DNA from: Dehalococcoidia bacterium
Lineage (GTDB): Bacteria; Chloroflexota; Dehalococcoidia; Lucifugimonadales; JAGWBF01
Direction: 5' to 3'
NCBI GenBank assembly: GCA_021296025.1
Contig: JAGWBF010000010.1
Span: 1 to 25,276 of the forward strand
DNA: 25,276 nt
Shown here one piece after another: positions 1 to 7,537 of this stretch. The notes under the pieces were generated by a model. That model ran no database searches. It was given only the letters and a program-made list of their open reading frames with translations, and was not told the DNA's origin. Made by a program: the position numbers and the translations under genes. Position 1 is the first letter of the stretch, and the number at the start of each line of letters is the position of its first letter.

Positions 1-591
1 TTGGATGCAGCCGAACAGGCTATGCCCAGGGTGAAGATTGAAGAGGCAACGGAGGATGTTTGCCAGAAGTGCGGTAACAGCATGGTTATCAAGACCGGGC
101 GGTTCGGAAGGTTCCTTGCCTGCACCAACTTCCCCGCATGCCGGAACACCAGGCCCCTGGCGGCCGACGGAAAGGCCCAAGCTCCCGATGGCCAAGCGCC
201 CCAGGAGCCTGAAGATACCGGGGAGAGCTGCGAAAAATGCGGCAAACCAATGCAGATGCGGTCTGGCCGCTACGGGCGTTTCATAGCCTGCACGGATTAT
301 CCTACTTGTAAGAGCAGTAAGCCCATACTGAACAAGATTGGAGTAGCTTGCCCCAAGTGCGGGAGCGAAATCGTGGAGCGACGTTCCAGGAAAAAGGGGC
401 GCCCGTTCTTCGGCTGCTCCAGCTACCCGAAGTGCGACTATGTTTCCAACCAGCGACCTCTGCCGGAACCCTGCCCCGAATGCGGAGGACTCATGGTGGC
501 CTCGGGTACCAAGAGCGTGAAGTGCACCAACTGCACCTGGACGGAGAAGATAGAGAAGACGAAAGCGATGGAACCTGCCTCAACTAGATAG
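1..591 (+). CDS. topA: DNA topoisomerase I, C-terminal zinc-ribbon part (5' end outside window)
   Basis: This is the tail of a type IA topoisomerase, which relaxes negative supercoils; the catalytic toprim and tyrosine domains lie upstream of the window. The visible 196 residues hold four C4 zinc ribbons. Counting from base 1, the cysteines are C21/C24/C41/C47, C77/C80/C97/C103, C117/C120/C139/C145 and C158/C161/C175/C178. The first three have the TopA pattern of a CxxCG knuckle, a basic GRFGRF-like strand and a CxxYPxC half, as in Pfam zf-C4_Topoisom. The fourth is shorter, ending in CTNC. The frame is open from the first base, so the TTG at position 1 is probably internal, not the start. 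It ends in TAG, 55 bp before xerC. A weak 5-bp hairpin (604-620) lies in that gap without a T-run. Confidence 0.93.
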   Translation: MDAAEQAMPRVKIEEATEDVCQKCGNSMVIKTGRFGRFLACTNFPACRNTRPLAADGKAQAPDGQAPQEPEDTGESCEKCGKPMQMRSGRYGRFIACTDYPTCKSSKPILNKIGVACPKCGSEIVERRSRKKGRPFFGCSSYPKCDYVSNQRPLPEPCPECGGLMVASGTKSVKCTNCTWTEKIEKTKAMEPASTR

Positions 592-646
592 CTCTTAGCC
601 CACAGGGCAGCTTCAGCCCTCTTACAACTAAATTAGGAACACTACG

Positions 647-1645
647 TTGACCCAAACTCAAGTCAATGACCTGGAACCACTTGTAAACAGTTACGCCGAG
701 GCTTTGAGAAGCCAGCGCGGTCGCACCGAGCGGACTGCGCAAATATATGCCAACGACCTCCAACCCTTCGTCCGTTTCATGACCCATGAAGGGATAGACC
801 CTCGGAAGCTGGACCGCGGTGTCCTGCGCCGGTACCTAGCCTGGCTCTCCACAGAAGCTAAAGGACGATCAGGTGGGTACGCCCGAGTGAGCGTAGCTCG
901 GAAGCTGGTTGTGCTTAGGTCCTTCTACCGTTACCTGCTCCAGGAGGGACACATCGCATCTAACCCCATTCCCAAGGGGCGCAGCTTCAACATCAAGGTC
1001 GAAAAGCGACTGCCGGTGTTCCTGGGGCATGAGGAGGTGATGCGCCTGGTCGCCGCTCCTGACCCCGCCAGCGCCCTGGGTCTGCGGGACCAAGCCATCC
1101 TGGAGCTGTTCTATTCCTCCGGGATCCGGCTGGCGGAACTGCAAGAAATGGACATCGACGACCTGTCCCTCCAGTCCCGGGAGGTGCGAGTGAGGGGGAA
1201 GGGTGCCAAGGACAGGGTGTGCCTCTTGGGGGCTCCTGCCGTCACCTGCATCTCCAACTACATCGCGGGCGGTCGCCCGGCTCTGCAGCATGCTGGCATG
1301 GAAAGGGCCGGCTACAGGCCGACCGGCGCCCTATTTCTGAATCGTTACGGGGCACGCTTGTCCCGGCGCAGCATCGAAAAGCTGGTGTCCAAATATGCCA
1401 CGTCGGTTGACGCCAGGCCGGGGGTACACCCCCACACCCTGAGGCACACCTTTGCAACCCACCTGATGGAGGGCGGGGCTGATTTGCGGGTTGTGCAGGA
1501 CCTTCTGGGCCACTCCAGTCCAGCTACCACCCAGGTGTATACTCACGTTACTCGAAACGAAGCTAGGGCTGAGTACTTCACGACCCATCCCGGTGCGCGG
1601 ATGACCGCCAGGGACAACGAAGCGTCGAAAGATGACGATGAGTAA
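647..1645 (+). CDS. xerC: Tyrosine recombinase XerC/XerD
   Basis: A site-specific tyrosine recombinase of the chromosome-dimer-resolution type, 332 aa. The N-terminal SAM-like core-binding domain spans about residues 8-105 and the catalytic domain about 120-315. All six catalytic positions are present: R161 (SSGIRLAEL), K185 (RGKGAKDR), H263 and R266 (HTLRHTFATH), H289 (LLGHSS) and nucleophile Y298 (TTQVYTHV). The start is TTG with an AGGAA-type ribosome site at 635-639; the next in-frame Met is residue 45, inside the N-terminal domain. It is about 30 aa longer than typical XerC/D, with extra sequence around residues 205-226 and a charged tail. The topA-xerC neighbourhood supports a housekeeping Xer rather than an integrase, as do the lack of flanking att repeats and of mobile genes. 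XerC and XerD cannot be separated by eye. The 3' end overlaps aroQ. Confidence 0.88.
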   Translation: MTQTQVNDLEPLVNSYAEALRSQRGRTERTAQIYANDLQPFVRFMTHEGIDPRKLDRGVLRRYLAWLSTEAKGRSGGYARVSVARKLVVLRSFYRYLLQEGHIASNPIPKGRSFNIKVEKRLPVFLGHEEVMRLVAAPDPASALGLRDQAILELFYSSGIRLAELQEMDIDDLSLQSREVRVRGKGAKDRVCLLGAPAVTCISNYIAGGRPALQHAGMERAGYRPTGALFLNRYGARLSRRSIEKLVSKYATSVDARPGVHPHTLRHTFATHLMEGGADLRVVQDLLGHSSPATTQVYTHVTRNEARAEYFTTHPGARMTARDNEASKDDDE

Positions 1646-2087
1646 ATTTCTTGTGATCAACGGTCCCAACCTGAACCGCCTTGGGAGCCGCGATGTGGGG
1701 ATCTATGGGAGCAAGACCCTGGCTGAGATCGAATCCGAGATAACTTCTAAGGCCGATGAACTGGGTGTTCAGGTCGAGTTTTTCCAGTCCAACTCCGAAG
1801 GTGCTATCATAGACTACATACAGGCCAGGAGCGGCGAGGCTGCCGGGATCGTAATCAACCCCGGGGCCCTTACCCACTACGGCTACTCGCTGCTGGATGC
1901 ATTGACGGACTGCCGGCTTCCCGTGGTCGAGGTGCACATAAGCGACATCCACGCCCGGGAAGAGTGGAGGCGGCACTCGGTGACGGCCGCGGCAGCCCGG
2001 GAACAGATAACAGGCTTGGGGTGGAAGGGCTACCTTATCGCCTTGGAAGCCCTGGTATCCCAAGAGGGAGTGGACCAAGAGACATGA
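1638..2087 (+). CDS. aroQ: 3-dehydroquinate dehydratase, type II
   Basis: Type II dehydroquinase converts 3-dehydroquinate to 3-dehydroshikimate in the shikimate pathway and forms cytosolic dodecamers. The 149-aa length is normal. Family motifs are clear: INGPNLNRLG near the N-terminus, catalytic Y23 (IYG), FFQSNSEGAIIDYI, N74 and H80 (INPGALTHYGYSL), catalytic H100 (VEVHISD) and R107/R111 in the lid-contacting stretch. Two ATGs are possible, 1632 and 1638. I chose 1638 because the GAAAG at 1627-1631 sits 6 nt before it and directly abuts 1632. The gene overlaps the xerC 3' end by 8 nt and its stop overlaps the next start as ATGA, so translation is probably coupled on both sides. The aroQ-peptidase-efp order is the same as in Bacillus subtilis (yqhS-yqhT-efp). 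Confidence 0.95.
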   Translation: MSKFLVINGPNLNRLGSRDVGIYGSKTLAEIESEITSKADELGVQVEFFQSNSEGAIIDYIQARSGEAAGIVINPGALTHYGYSLLDALTDCRLPVVEVHISDIHAREEWRRHSVTAAAAREQITGLGWKGYLIALEALVSQEGVDQET

Positions 2088-3151
2088 GCTACAGACTGGA
2101 CAAACTGCGCAACGTTCTCAAGGAGAGAGAGCTTGATGCTCTCCTCGTATCGACCTCGGAGAACCGACGTTATCTATCGGGCTTCCACGGCTCCGCCGGC
2201 CATCTGCTGGTTTCGGCGGAAGGTGCATTCCTTGCCACAGACTTCAGGTACGTAGAACAGGCTGCCCACCAGGCGCCCGAGTTCCAAGTGCTGAAGGTGG
2301 GCGGGGGGTGGTCCTGGCTGATGGACCTTTTGAGGGACGCCGGCCTGAAGAAGGTGGGCTTCGAAAGCCACCAGGTGACCGTGTCCACTTACCAGCAGAT
2401 GACAGAGGCTGCCCGTGAGCTTTCCACCGCTGAGCAGCCCAGCTTGGTGGCCACCGCCAGCATCGTCGAAGAGATCAGGACTGTGAAGGATGGCGGTGAG
2501 CTGGAGCTGATACAACGGGCTGTCGATGTGGCGGACGCCGCCATGGACTCTGTCACCCCGACGGTCCGGGCTGGGCAGACTGAGCAGGAGGTCGCCTGGC
2601 GGCTTGAGTTGGCCATGCGGGAGATGGGAGCGGAGTCCGTCAGTTTCGAGACAATCGTGGCAGCGGGTCCCAATGGGGCTATGCCCCATCACCGGCCTTC
2701 CGAGCGGGTCATACAAGAAGGCGAGCCTGTGGTTATCGACATGGGTGCGAAGGTAGATGGCTACTGCAGCGACATCACCCGCACCATCTGCGTCGGCGAG
2801 GAGGATGAGACCTTCCGGCGGATATATGACATCGTTTTGGGGTCGCAGCTTACCGCAATTGCCACCGTGACCCCGGGCCATACGGGGGGCGATGCCGACG
2901 ACCTGTCTAGAGTTGTCATAAGTGAGGCTGGTTACGGCGAGAACTTCGGGCACAGCTTGGGACACGGGATTGGGATGGCGGTGCACGAGTTCCCGAGGGT
3001 GGGGCCCAAGTCGGACCACCCGTTGTCCGAGGGCATGGTCTTTACCGTTGAGCCGGGCATCTACCTATCGGGCTGGGGTGGTGTCCGGATTGAGGACATG
3101 GTTATCCTGGAAAGTACGGGCGCCAAGGTGCTGAGCAAGGCGCGCAAGTGA
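2084..3151 (+). CDS. pepP: Xaa-Pro aminopeptidase/dipeptidase (M24B)
   Basis: A cytosolic metallopeptidase of the pita-bread fold (M24B), predicted to release residues next to proline. The 355-aa protein has an N-terminal creatinase-like domain (about 1-125, with NRRYLSGFHGS) and a catalytic domain (about 135-350). The five dinuclear-metal ligands are visible: D219 and D230 (VIDMGAKVDGYCSDITRT), H294 (GHSLGHGIG), E323 (FTVEPGIY) and E337 (VRIEDM). Substrate-pocket histidines occur in PHHRPS (202-203) and AVHEFP (301). The start ATG overlaps the aroQ stop by 4 nt (ATGA). Its position just before efp is a conserved pairing; EF-P helps make proline-rich proteins and this enzyme may help recycle them, though that link is inference. 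PepP, PepQ and the short PapA/YqhT class cannot be resolved here. The 355-aa length fits the short Bacillus-like class. Confidence 0.92.
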   Translation: MSYRLDKLRNVLKERELDALLVSTSENRRYLSGFHGSAGHLLVSAEGAFLATDFRYVEQAAHQAPEFQVLKVGGGWSWLMDLLRDAGLKKVGFESHQVTVSTYQQMTEAARELSTAEQPSLVATASIVEEIRTVKDGGELELIQRAVDVADAAMDSVTPTVRAGQTEQEVAWRLELAMREMGAESVSFETIVAAGPNGAMPHHRPSERVIQEGEPVVIDMGAKVDGYCSDITRTICVGEEDETFRRIYDIVLGSQLTAIATVTPGHTGGDADDLSRVVISEAGYGENFGHSLGHGIGMAVHEFPRVGPKSDHPLSEGMVFTVEPGIYLSGWGGVRIEDMVILESTGAKVLSKARK

Positions 3152-3208
3152 GTCAAACATCGGTTGCGGGTTGGGGCGGTGCTGAAATGCTTATGAGGGG
3201 GGAGTGAA

Positions 3209-3775
3209 ATGACTATCGGTTTCGGAGACCTGCGCCGGGGAGTTGCCATTGAAGTGGAGGGCCACCCGTACGAAGTGGTCGAGTATGAGAGGCAGAAGAT
3301 GCAGCAGAGAGCCCCGGTCACCCGCCTGAGACTCAAGAGTTTGAGGGATGGACGCGTTATTGAAAAGGCGTTCCAGAGCTACACCACCGAGTTTTCCCTG
3401 GCTGAGATCGAAGTCCGGGAAGCGCAATACCTGTACAGCGATGGCCGGTTTTACACCTTCATGGATATGGAAACCTACGACCAGTACCAGATGTCCACAG
3501 CCCAACTTGGAGATGCAACCAACTTCCTGAAGGGTGAAGAAGTGGTGGAAGTGGTGTTCTACCGAGGTGAGGTGCTGAACATCCGTGTTCCCACCTTCGT
3601 GGACCTCCTGGTGACGGATACCCCTCCCGGCTTCAAGGGCGACACAGCGTCGGGTGGGACCAAGCCCGCGGTGCTGGAGACCGGGCTTACCGTCCAGGTG
3701 CCCCTGTTCATAATGAACGGCGAGACAGTTAAAGTCGATACCCGTTCCAGCCAATACATCGAACGGGTCGCCTGA
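3209..3775 (+). CDS. efp: Translation elongation factor P
   Basis: EF-P binds between the P and E sites of stalled ribosomes and promotes peptide-bond formation at polyproline. The 188 aa cover the full family length: KOW-like domain I (about 1-65), OB domain II (about 68-127) and C-terminal OB domain III (about 130-188), the last with the diagnostic GDTASGGTKPAVLETG. The ATG has a purine-rich ribosome site (AGGGGGGAG, 3195-3203). The domain I loop that normally carries a modified Lys or Arg is unusual. An ungapped alignment with B. subtilis EF-P, recalled from memory, puts Q33 in place of its K32, inside KMQQRAPVTR instead of KPGKGAAFVR. Modification by EpmA-type lysylation or EarP-type rhamnosylation therefore looks impossible at that position. 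No modification gene is visible nearby. Confidence 0.95.
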   Translation: MTIGFGDLRRGVAIEVEGHPYEVVEYERQKMQQRAPVTRLRLKSLRDGRVIEKAFQSYTTEFSLAEIEVREAQYLYSDGRFYTFMDMETYDQYQMSTAQLGDATNFLKGEEVVEVVFYRGEVLNIRVPTFVDLLVTDTPPGFKGDTASGGTKPAVLETGLTVQVPLFIMNGETVKVDTRSSQYIERVA

Positions 3776-3790
3776 AGCCGGTGGGCTGAG

Positions 3791-5026
3791 ATGCCTGTCT
3801 ACACCGTAAGCCAGATAAGCCGATATCTCAAAGAGTCCCTGGAAGGAGACCCGCTCCTGGGGGACCTGTGGAATACCGGCGAGATATCCAACTTCAGGCC
3901 TGCCCCTTCGGGTCACAGTTACTTCACGCTCAAGGATGCCCAGGGGCAGCTCCGCTCAGTCATGTTCAAGGGCGGCCGGGGTTCCGAGCTGTTGGAATCG
4001 GGCGTCCTGGTCACCGCCCACGGGCGCATCTCATTTTACGAAGCCCGTGGGGATGTGCAGCTCGTCGCCGACCTTGTGATGCCCGAAGGCACAGGCCCTC
4101 TGCATCTGCAGTTGGAAAAGCTGAAGATGCAGCTGGAAGAGGAAGGCCTGTTCGAGCTGTCCCGCAAGCGCAGCCTTCCGCCGTTGCCCCGGACCATTGG
4201 GGTGGTCACATCCCCAACAGGGGCGGTTTTCCACGATATCTGCAACATCATCGGACGTCGCTTCCCCTTGGTGGAGATCCTGCTGGCACCTGCGACCGTC
4301 CAGGGTGAGAGCGCGGCCCCGGCAATCGTCGCAGCCATCAAGGCCCTCAATGAGCAGAGCAGCGCCGACATTATCATCCTGGCCAGGGGCGGAGGCTCCC
4401 TGGAGGAGCTCTGGCCCTTCAATGAGGAGCAGGTGGCCAGGGGAATCTACGGAAGCCGCATTCCCGTGGTCAGCGCCGTGGGCCATGAGACCGATTTCAC
4501 CATAGCGGACTACGTTGCCGATCTTCGGGCGTCCACGCCTTCGGCTGCAGCGGAGATGGTGGTACCCGACAGGCGGGCGATAATCCGGGAGGTCTTCGGC
4601 AGGGAAGAGGAGATGGAGCGGGCCTTCAAGGACCTGGTGAGCCACTATCGGGGCTCGGTGGAATCCTTGGCTGTGCAGGCCCTCCAGCGCACTCCCGACT
4701 TCCCCACCTGGCGCCGGCGGGTTGACGATCTGGCAAGGGCCGCCGCAACACCTCTGTGGGAGCACCTGACGAGCCTGAAGTACCAGGTGACGGGATTCGG
4801 TGACCAGCTAAAGGCCCTGAACCCCAATGCGATCCTGGAAAGGGGCTATGCTGTTGTGGAAACCCAGCCTGAGGGCCGGATCGTCCGCAGCAGCGAGCAG
4901 GTAAGACCAGGGCAGCAGCTGAAGCTGCGGGTAGCGGAAGGGTCCATTCCCGCCGTTGTGGGTAGTTCTGGGGAGCCCCAGCGTCAGAAGAAGCAGCCGG
5001 AGCGCGCAGGCGCGCCGCTGATCTAG
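3791..5026 (+). CDS. xseA: Exodeoxyribonuclease VII large subunit
   Basis: The catalytic large subunit of exonuclease VII, which degrades single-stranded DNA from both ends in complex with several XseB subunits and acts in repair and DNA clean-up. The N-terminal OB-fold (about 1-100) holds GHSYFTLKD (41-49). The catalytic domain carries the family blocks GVVTSPTGAVFHD (137-149), ARGGGSLEELWPFN (198-211), GHETDFTIAD (231-240) and RASTPSAAAE (246-255). A helical stretch (about 262-340) should form the coiled coil that docks XseB, and the C-terminal NPNAILERGYAVV block is present. At 411 aa it is slightly shorter than the E. coli protein. It starts 15 bp after efp and is followed by xseB, so the two exonuclease subunits are probably co-translated. 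Confidence 0.95.
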   Translation: MPVYTVSQISRYLKESLEGDPLLGDLWNTGEISNFRPAPSGHSYFTLKDAQGQLRSVMFKGGRGSELLESGVLVTAHGRISFYEARGDVQLVADLVMPEGTGPLHLQLEKLKMQLEEEGLFELSRKRSLPPLPRTIGVVTSPTGAVFHDICNIIGRRFPLVEILLAPATVQGESAAPAIVAAIKALNEQSSADIIILARGGGSLEELWPFNEEQVARGIYGSRIPVVSAVGHETDFTIADYVADLRASTPSAAAEMVVPDRRAIIREVFGREEEMERAFKDLVSHYRGSVESLAVQALQRTPDFPTWRRRVDDLARAAATPLWEHLTSLKYQVTGFGDQLKALNPNAILERGYAVVETQPEGRIVRSSEQVRPGQQLKLRVAEGSIPAVVGSSGEPQRQKKQPERAGAPLI

Positions 5027-5090
5027 GAAGATGGGTGCCGGATCACGGGCCCAGGCACCAGCGATAGACGGGGAATCAGAGGAATCTTGG

Positions 5091-5348
5091 TTGACACATA
5101 GCAGCGAAAACGAGAGTACGGAGATCTCCTTCGAAGAGGCTTACAGGAAGCTGGAGCAGACCGTGGAAGAGCTGGGCGGTGGGGGGCTGAGCCTGGAGCG
5201 GGCGACTGTCCTGTACGAGGAAGGAATGAAGCTGGTGCAGGTGTGCAACCAGCGACTCTCGGCCGCCGAGCTGAGGGTGACCCAGCTTAAGGACTCCTAC
5301 TCCAGCCCTCCCGATGTACTGCCCGATGACAACGACCAGAACTGCTAG
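5091..5348 (+). CDS. xseB: Exodeoxyribonuclease VII small subunit
   Basis: The small helical subunit of exonuclease VII, needed for XseA stability and activity. The family core is clear: SFEEAYRKLEQTVEEL, a glycine-rich turn, LSLERATVLYEEGMKLVQVCNQRL and AAELRVTQL. Two starts are possible. ATG 5031 has AGGA only 2 nt upstream and would add 20 unconserved residues. TTG 5091 has AGAGGA (5078-5083) with 7-nt spacing and gives 85 aa, the usual family length, so I prefer it. The gene sits directly after xseA and 9 bp before the PHP gene. The last 20 residues are an unconserved acidic tail. Confidence 0.88.
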   Translation: MTHSSENESTEISFEEAYRKLEQTVEELGGGGLSLERATVLYEEGMKLVQVCNQRLSAAELRVTQLKDSYSSPPDVLPDDNDQNC

Positions 5349-5357
5349 CAGGGTGCC

Positions 5358-6005
5358 TTGAAAGCGGACCTGCACCTACATACTTGCCACTCCTTTGATT
5401 CGGGCGCCAAGCCCAAGTCCATCGTTGAGCAGTGCATAAAGACCGGCCTGGACTGCATTGCCGTCACGGACCATAACTCCATAGAAGGGGCCTTCGAGGT
5501 GCGAGACCTTGCCCCCTTCCATGTGATCATTGGCGAGGAAGTGAGGAGCGTGGGCGGGGACATCATCGGCCTCTTTCTTCAGGAGGAGATACCCAAGGGA
5601 CTGTCTCCTGAAGACACGGTTTACGCCATCCTCTCCCAGGGTGGTCTGGTGATGGTGCCCCATCCCTTCGATCGTGTGCGGTCTTCGGTGATAACCCCTG
5701 AAGCGCTGTCCGAAGTGGTGGAGAAAGTTGACATATTGGAGACCTTCAACGCCCATAACATTTTCCGCAATGACAATTTGAGGGCCGAGAGCTTCGCTCG
5801 GGATTTCAACCTCATCAGAACTGCCGTGAGCGACTCTCACACTCCCGGAGAGCTGGGTTACAGCTACGTGGAGATGCCCGACTTCGACGGTACGCCCGCC
5901 GGGTTGAAGGCGTCTCTGGCCCAGGCAAAGCTGGTGGGGCGAAAAGCCAACCCCATCCAGAGACTTGCCCCCACGTATTCCAAACTGCGAAAGAAGCTGT
6001 TCTGA
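5358..6005 (+). CDS. PHP-domain metal-dependent phosphoesterase
   Basis: A standalone PHP (polymerase and histidinol phosphatase) domain of 215 aa, predicted to be a cytosolic hydrolase with a trinuclear metal site. Expected ligands are visible: H6 and H8 (DLHLHT), D13/D14 region (HSFDSG), D38 and H39 (TDHN), E61 (GEEV), H102 (PHPFD), H133 (NAHN), and D159 and H161 (SDSHT). That is a complete set, so the enzyme is probably active. Known standalone relatives hydrolyse small phosphorylated metabolites (histidinol phosphate, AMP or nucleotide 3',5'-bisphosphates); the substrate here cannot be inferred. The start must be TTG: an in-frame TAG (the xseB stop) lies 12 bp upstream and DLHLHT follows immediately. 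The next gene begins 2 bp after the stop, suggesting the pair works together. Confidence 0.85.
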   Translation: MKADLHLHTCHSFDSGAKPKSIVEQCIKTGLDCIAVTDHNSIEGAFEVRDLAPFHVIIGEEVRSVGGDIIGLFLQEEIPKGLSPEDTVYAILSQGGLVMVPHPFDRVRSSVITPEALSEVVEKVDILETFNAHNIFRNDNLRAESFARDFNLIRTAVSDSHTPGELGYSYVEMPDFDGTPAGLKASLAQAKLVGRKANPIQRLAPTYSKLRKKLF

Positions 6006-6007
6006 GA

Positions 6008-6805
6008 TTGCTGGAAGTGGGTTGGTTCTCCACCGGGCGCGGCGAGGGTTCCCTGGGTTTGTTCGAGCATGTCTATCGGCGTATGCATTCCGGTGAGATC
6101 GATGCGCGCATCCAGTTTGTTTTCAGCAACCGGGAACCGGGGGAGGGGGAAGGCAGCGACCGGTTCTTCCAGAGGGTGAAGAGCTATGGACTGCCCTTGG
6201 TGACCGTCTCTTCCATGAAGTTCCGTCGGGAGGTTGGGGGGAGGTTCACCGAGCACCGGGAGGAGTACGACCGTCGTGTTATGGACGCCCTCCATGGCTT
6301 CGAACCCGACGTATGCGCGCTGGCGGGGTACATGCTCATCATGAGCGATGCGATGTGCCGGCGCTACACCATGCTGAACCTTCATCCCGCTTTGCCCGGA
6401 GGCTCCGTAGGCACATGGCAGGATGTTATCTGGGACCTCATCGATTCCAGGGCAACGTTTACCGGATCCATGGTCCACCTTGCCACTGAGGAGCTGGACA
6501 GGGGGCCAGTGGTGGCCTACTGCACGCTGCCCATCGTGGGTGGTCTTTTCGACGAGCTATGGACGGAGATAGCGGGTAGGGCATTGGAAGACCTGAAGGC
6601 CGAATCTGGGGAGGAGCTTCCCCTGTTCAAGCTCATTCGCCAGGAAGGGTACCGCAGGGAACCTTGGCTGCTGGGTGCTACTCTGAAGGCGATAGCTGAA
6701 GGCAGGACAACCCTGCAAGGTGGACGGGTCTATGATAGAGAAGGTATGCCGTCGACCGGTCTATGCCTGGATGAAGAGGTAGAGCGGGCCCTTTCGGGAA
6801 GCTAG
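6008..6805 (+). CDS. PurN-like formyltransferase with C-terminal extension
   Basis: A formyl_transf_N fold protein of 265 aa. The N-terminal motif STGRGEGS resembles the phosphate-binding FSGxGS loop of PurN (glycinamide ribonucleotide transformylase). The catalytic triad of the family is present: N124 and H126 (LNLHPALPGG) and D164 (ELDRGPVV). Such enzymes usually move a formyl group from 10-formyl-tetrahydrofolate to an amine. PurN is about 190-215 aa; here about 65 extra residues follow the core (from about 200), with no motif I recognise. The TTG start lies 2 bp after the PHP stop, with the next Met only at residue 26. The distance from purine genes, the divergent central region (residues 40-100) and the extension suggest a substrate other than GAR, but a genuine PurN is not excluded. 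It ends 22 bp from the convergent clpP stop. Confidence 0.75.
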   Translation: MLEVGWFSTGRGEGSLGLFEHVYRRMHSGEIDARIQFVFSNREPGEGEGSDRFFQRVKSYGLPLVTVSSMKFRREVGGRFTEHREEYDRRVMDALHGFEPDVCALAGYMLIMSDAMCRRYTMLNLHPALPGGSVGTWQDVIWDLIDSRATFTGSMVHLATEELDRGPVVAYCTLPIVGGLFDELWTEIAGRALEDLKAESGEELPLFKLIRQEGYRREPWLLGATLKAIAEGRTTLQGGRVYDREGMPSTGLCLDEEVERALSGS

Positions 6806-6827
6806 GTGTCGAAGGGACCCAGCGGGG

Positions 6828-7496
6828 TTATTTCTTGGGCTCGGCCCCGTTCGAGCTGTCCGCCTGCTCCCCGTTGCTCTGCGGCCCCAGCACTTCATCT
6901 ACAAGACCATAGTCAAGGGCTTGGTCTGCCGCTAGATAGTAGTCCCGGTCGGTATCCCGTGCGATCTTCTCGTAGGTTTGTCCCGTGTGGGTCGAAAGGA
7001 TCTGCCGGATCTTGTCCTGCATTCGGATGATCTCGCGGGCAGCAATCTCAATGTCGGCGGCTTGGCCCTGCGCGCCACCCATGGCTTGATGCATGTGGAT
7101 GGTGGCATTTGGCAGAGCGTAACGCTTTTTCGCTTGGCCTCCGCTCAGGAGCACAGTTGCCATGCTGGCCGCCATGCCGACGCAGATAGTTGAGACCTCC
7201 GGCTTCACGAGCTGCATGGTGTCGTAGATGGCCAACCCGGCGCTGATCACGCCGCCCGGGCTGTTAATGTACAGGCTGATGTCCCGCTCGGGGTCTTCCC
7301 TTTCGAGGAAAAGGAGCTGGGCGATTATCAGGTTAGCCACATGGTCCACGATGGGGGTGCCCAGGAAGACTATGCGCTCCTTCAGCAGCAGGGAATATAT
7401 GTCGAAAGCCCGCTCACCCCTTGGGCTGGTCTCGATCACCATGGGGATTATGTTTTGGGGGACGTTTGTCTGGCTGCTAAAGGGATTTTCCAACAA
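6828..7496 (-). CDS. clpP: ATP-dependent Clp protease proteolytic subunit
   Basis: The serine peptidase subunit of Clp, which forms a double heptameric barrel fed by ClpX, ClpA or ClpC. The catalytic triad is S111 (GMAASMA), H136 (HMHQ) and D185 (DTDRDYYL). The core starts around residue 17 (IIPMVIE) and shows INSPGGV (78-84). The 222-aa length is near normal, with an unconserved Ser/Gln/Glu-rich tail after about residue 203. The start is TTG at 7496, supported by GGAGG (7505-7509 on this strand) with 8-nt spacing; a second TTG follows directly. It is the last gene of an aspS-tig-clpP run and lies 41 bp after tig. The tig-clpP pairing is conserved in many bacteria, but the usual clpX does not follow. 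Confidence 0.95.
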   Translation of the reverse strand: MLENPFSSQTNVPQNIIPMVIETSPRGERAFDIYSLLLKERIVFLGTPIVDHVANLIIAQLLFLEREDPERDISLYINSPGGVISAGLAIYDTMQLVKPEVSTICVGMAASMATVLLSGGQAKKRYALPNATIHMHQAMGGAQGQAADIEIAAREIIRMQDKIRQILSTHTGQTYEKIARDTDRDYYLAADQALDYGLVDEVLGPQSNGEQADSSNGAEPKK

Positions 7497-7537
7497 TGCT
7501 CTTGCCTCCGCACTCCTGATTGGACATTCTAGGGAGC

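Noticed and set aside
604..620. Hairpin AGGGC/GCCCT after topA as a terminator
   Set aside because: Only a 5-bp stem, no T-run after it, and xerC follows closely on the same strand.
647..1645. XerC/D-like gene as the integrase of a mobile element
   Set aside because: No att-like repeats, tRNA, excisionase or cargo are visible, and it is embedded between topA and aroQ in a housekeeping run.
2174..3019. Long antisense frame opposite the M24 peptidase
   Set aside because: It mirrors a gene with complete catalytic motifs and shows no recognisable domain; a typical shadow in G+C-rich DNA.
4031..4765. Long antisense frame opposite xseA
   Set aside because: Same reason: the sense frame is a full XseA and the antisense product has no family features.
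6817..6836. Short hairpin ACCC/GGGT followed by T-rich sequence between the formyltransferase and clpP
   Set aside because: The stem is only 4 bp and the T-rich part lies inside clpP; too weak to call a terminator.
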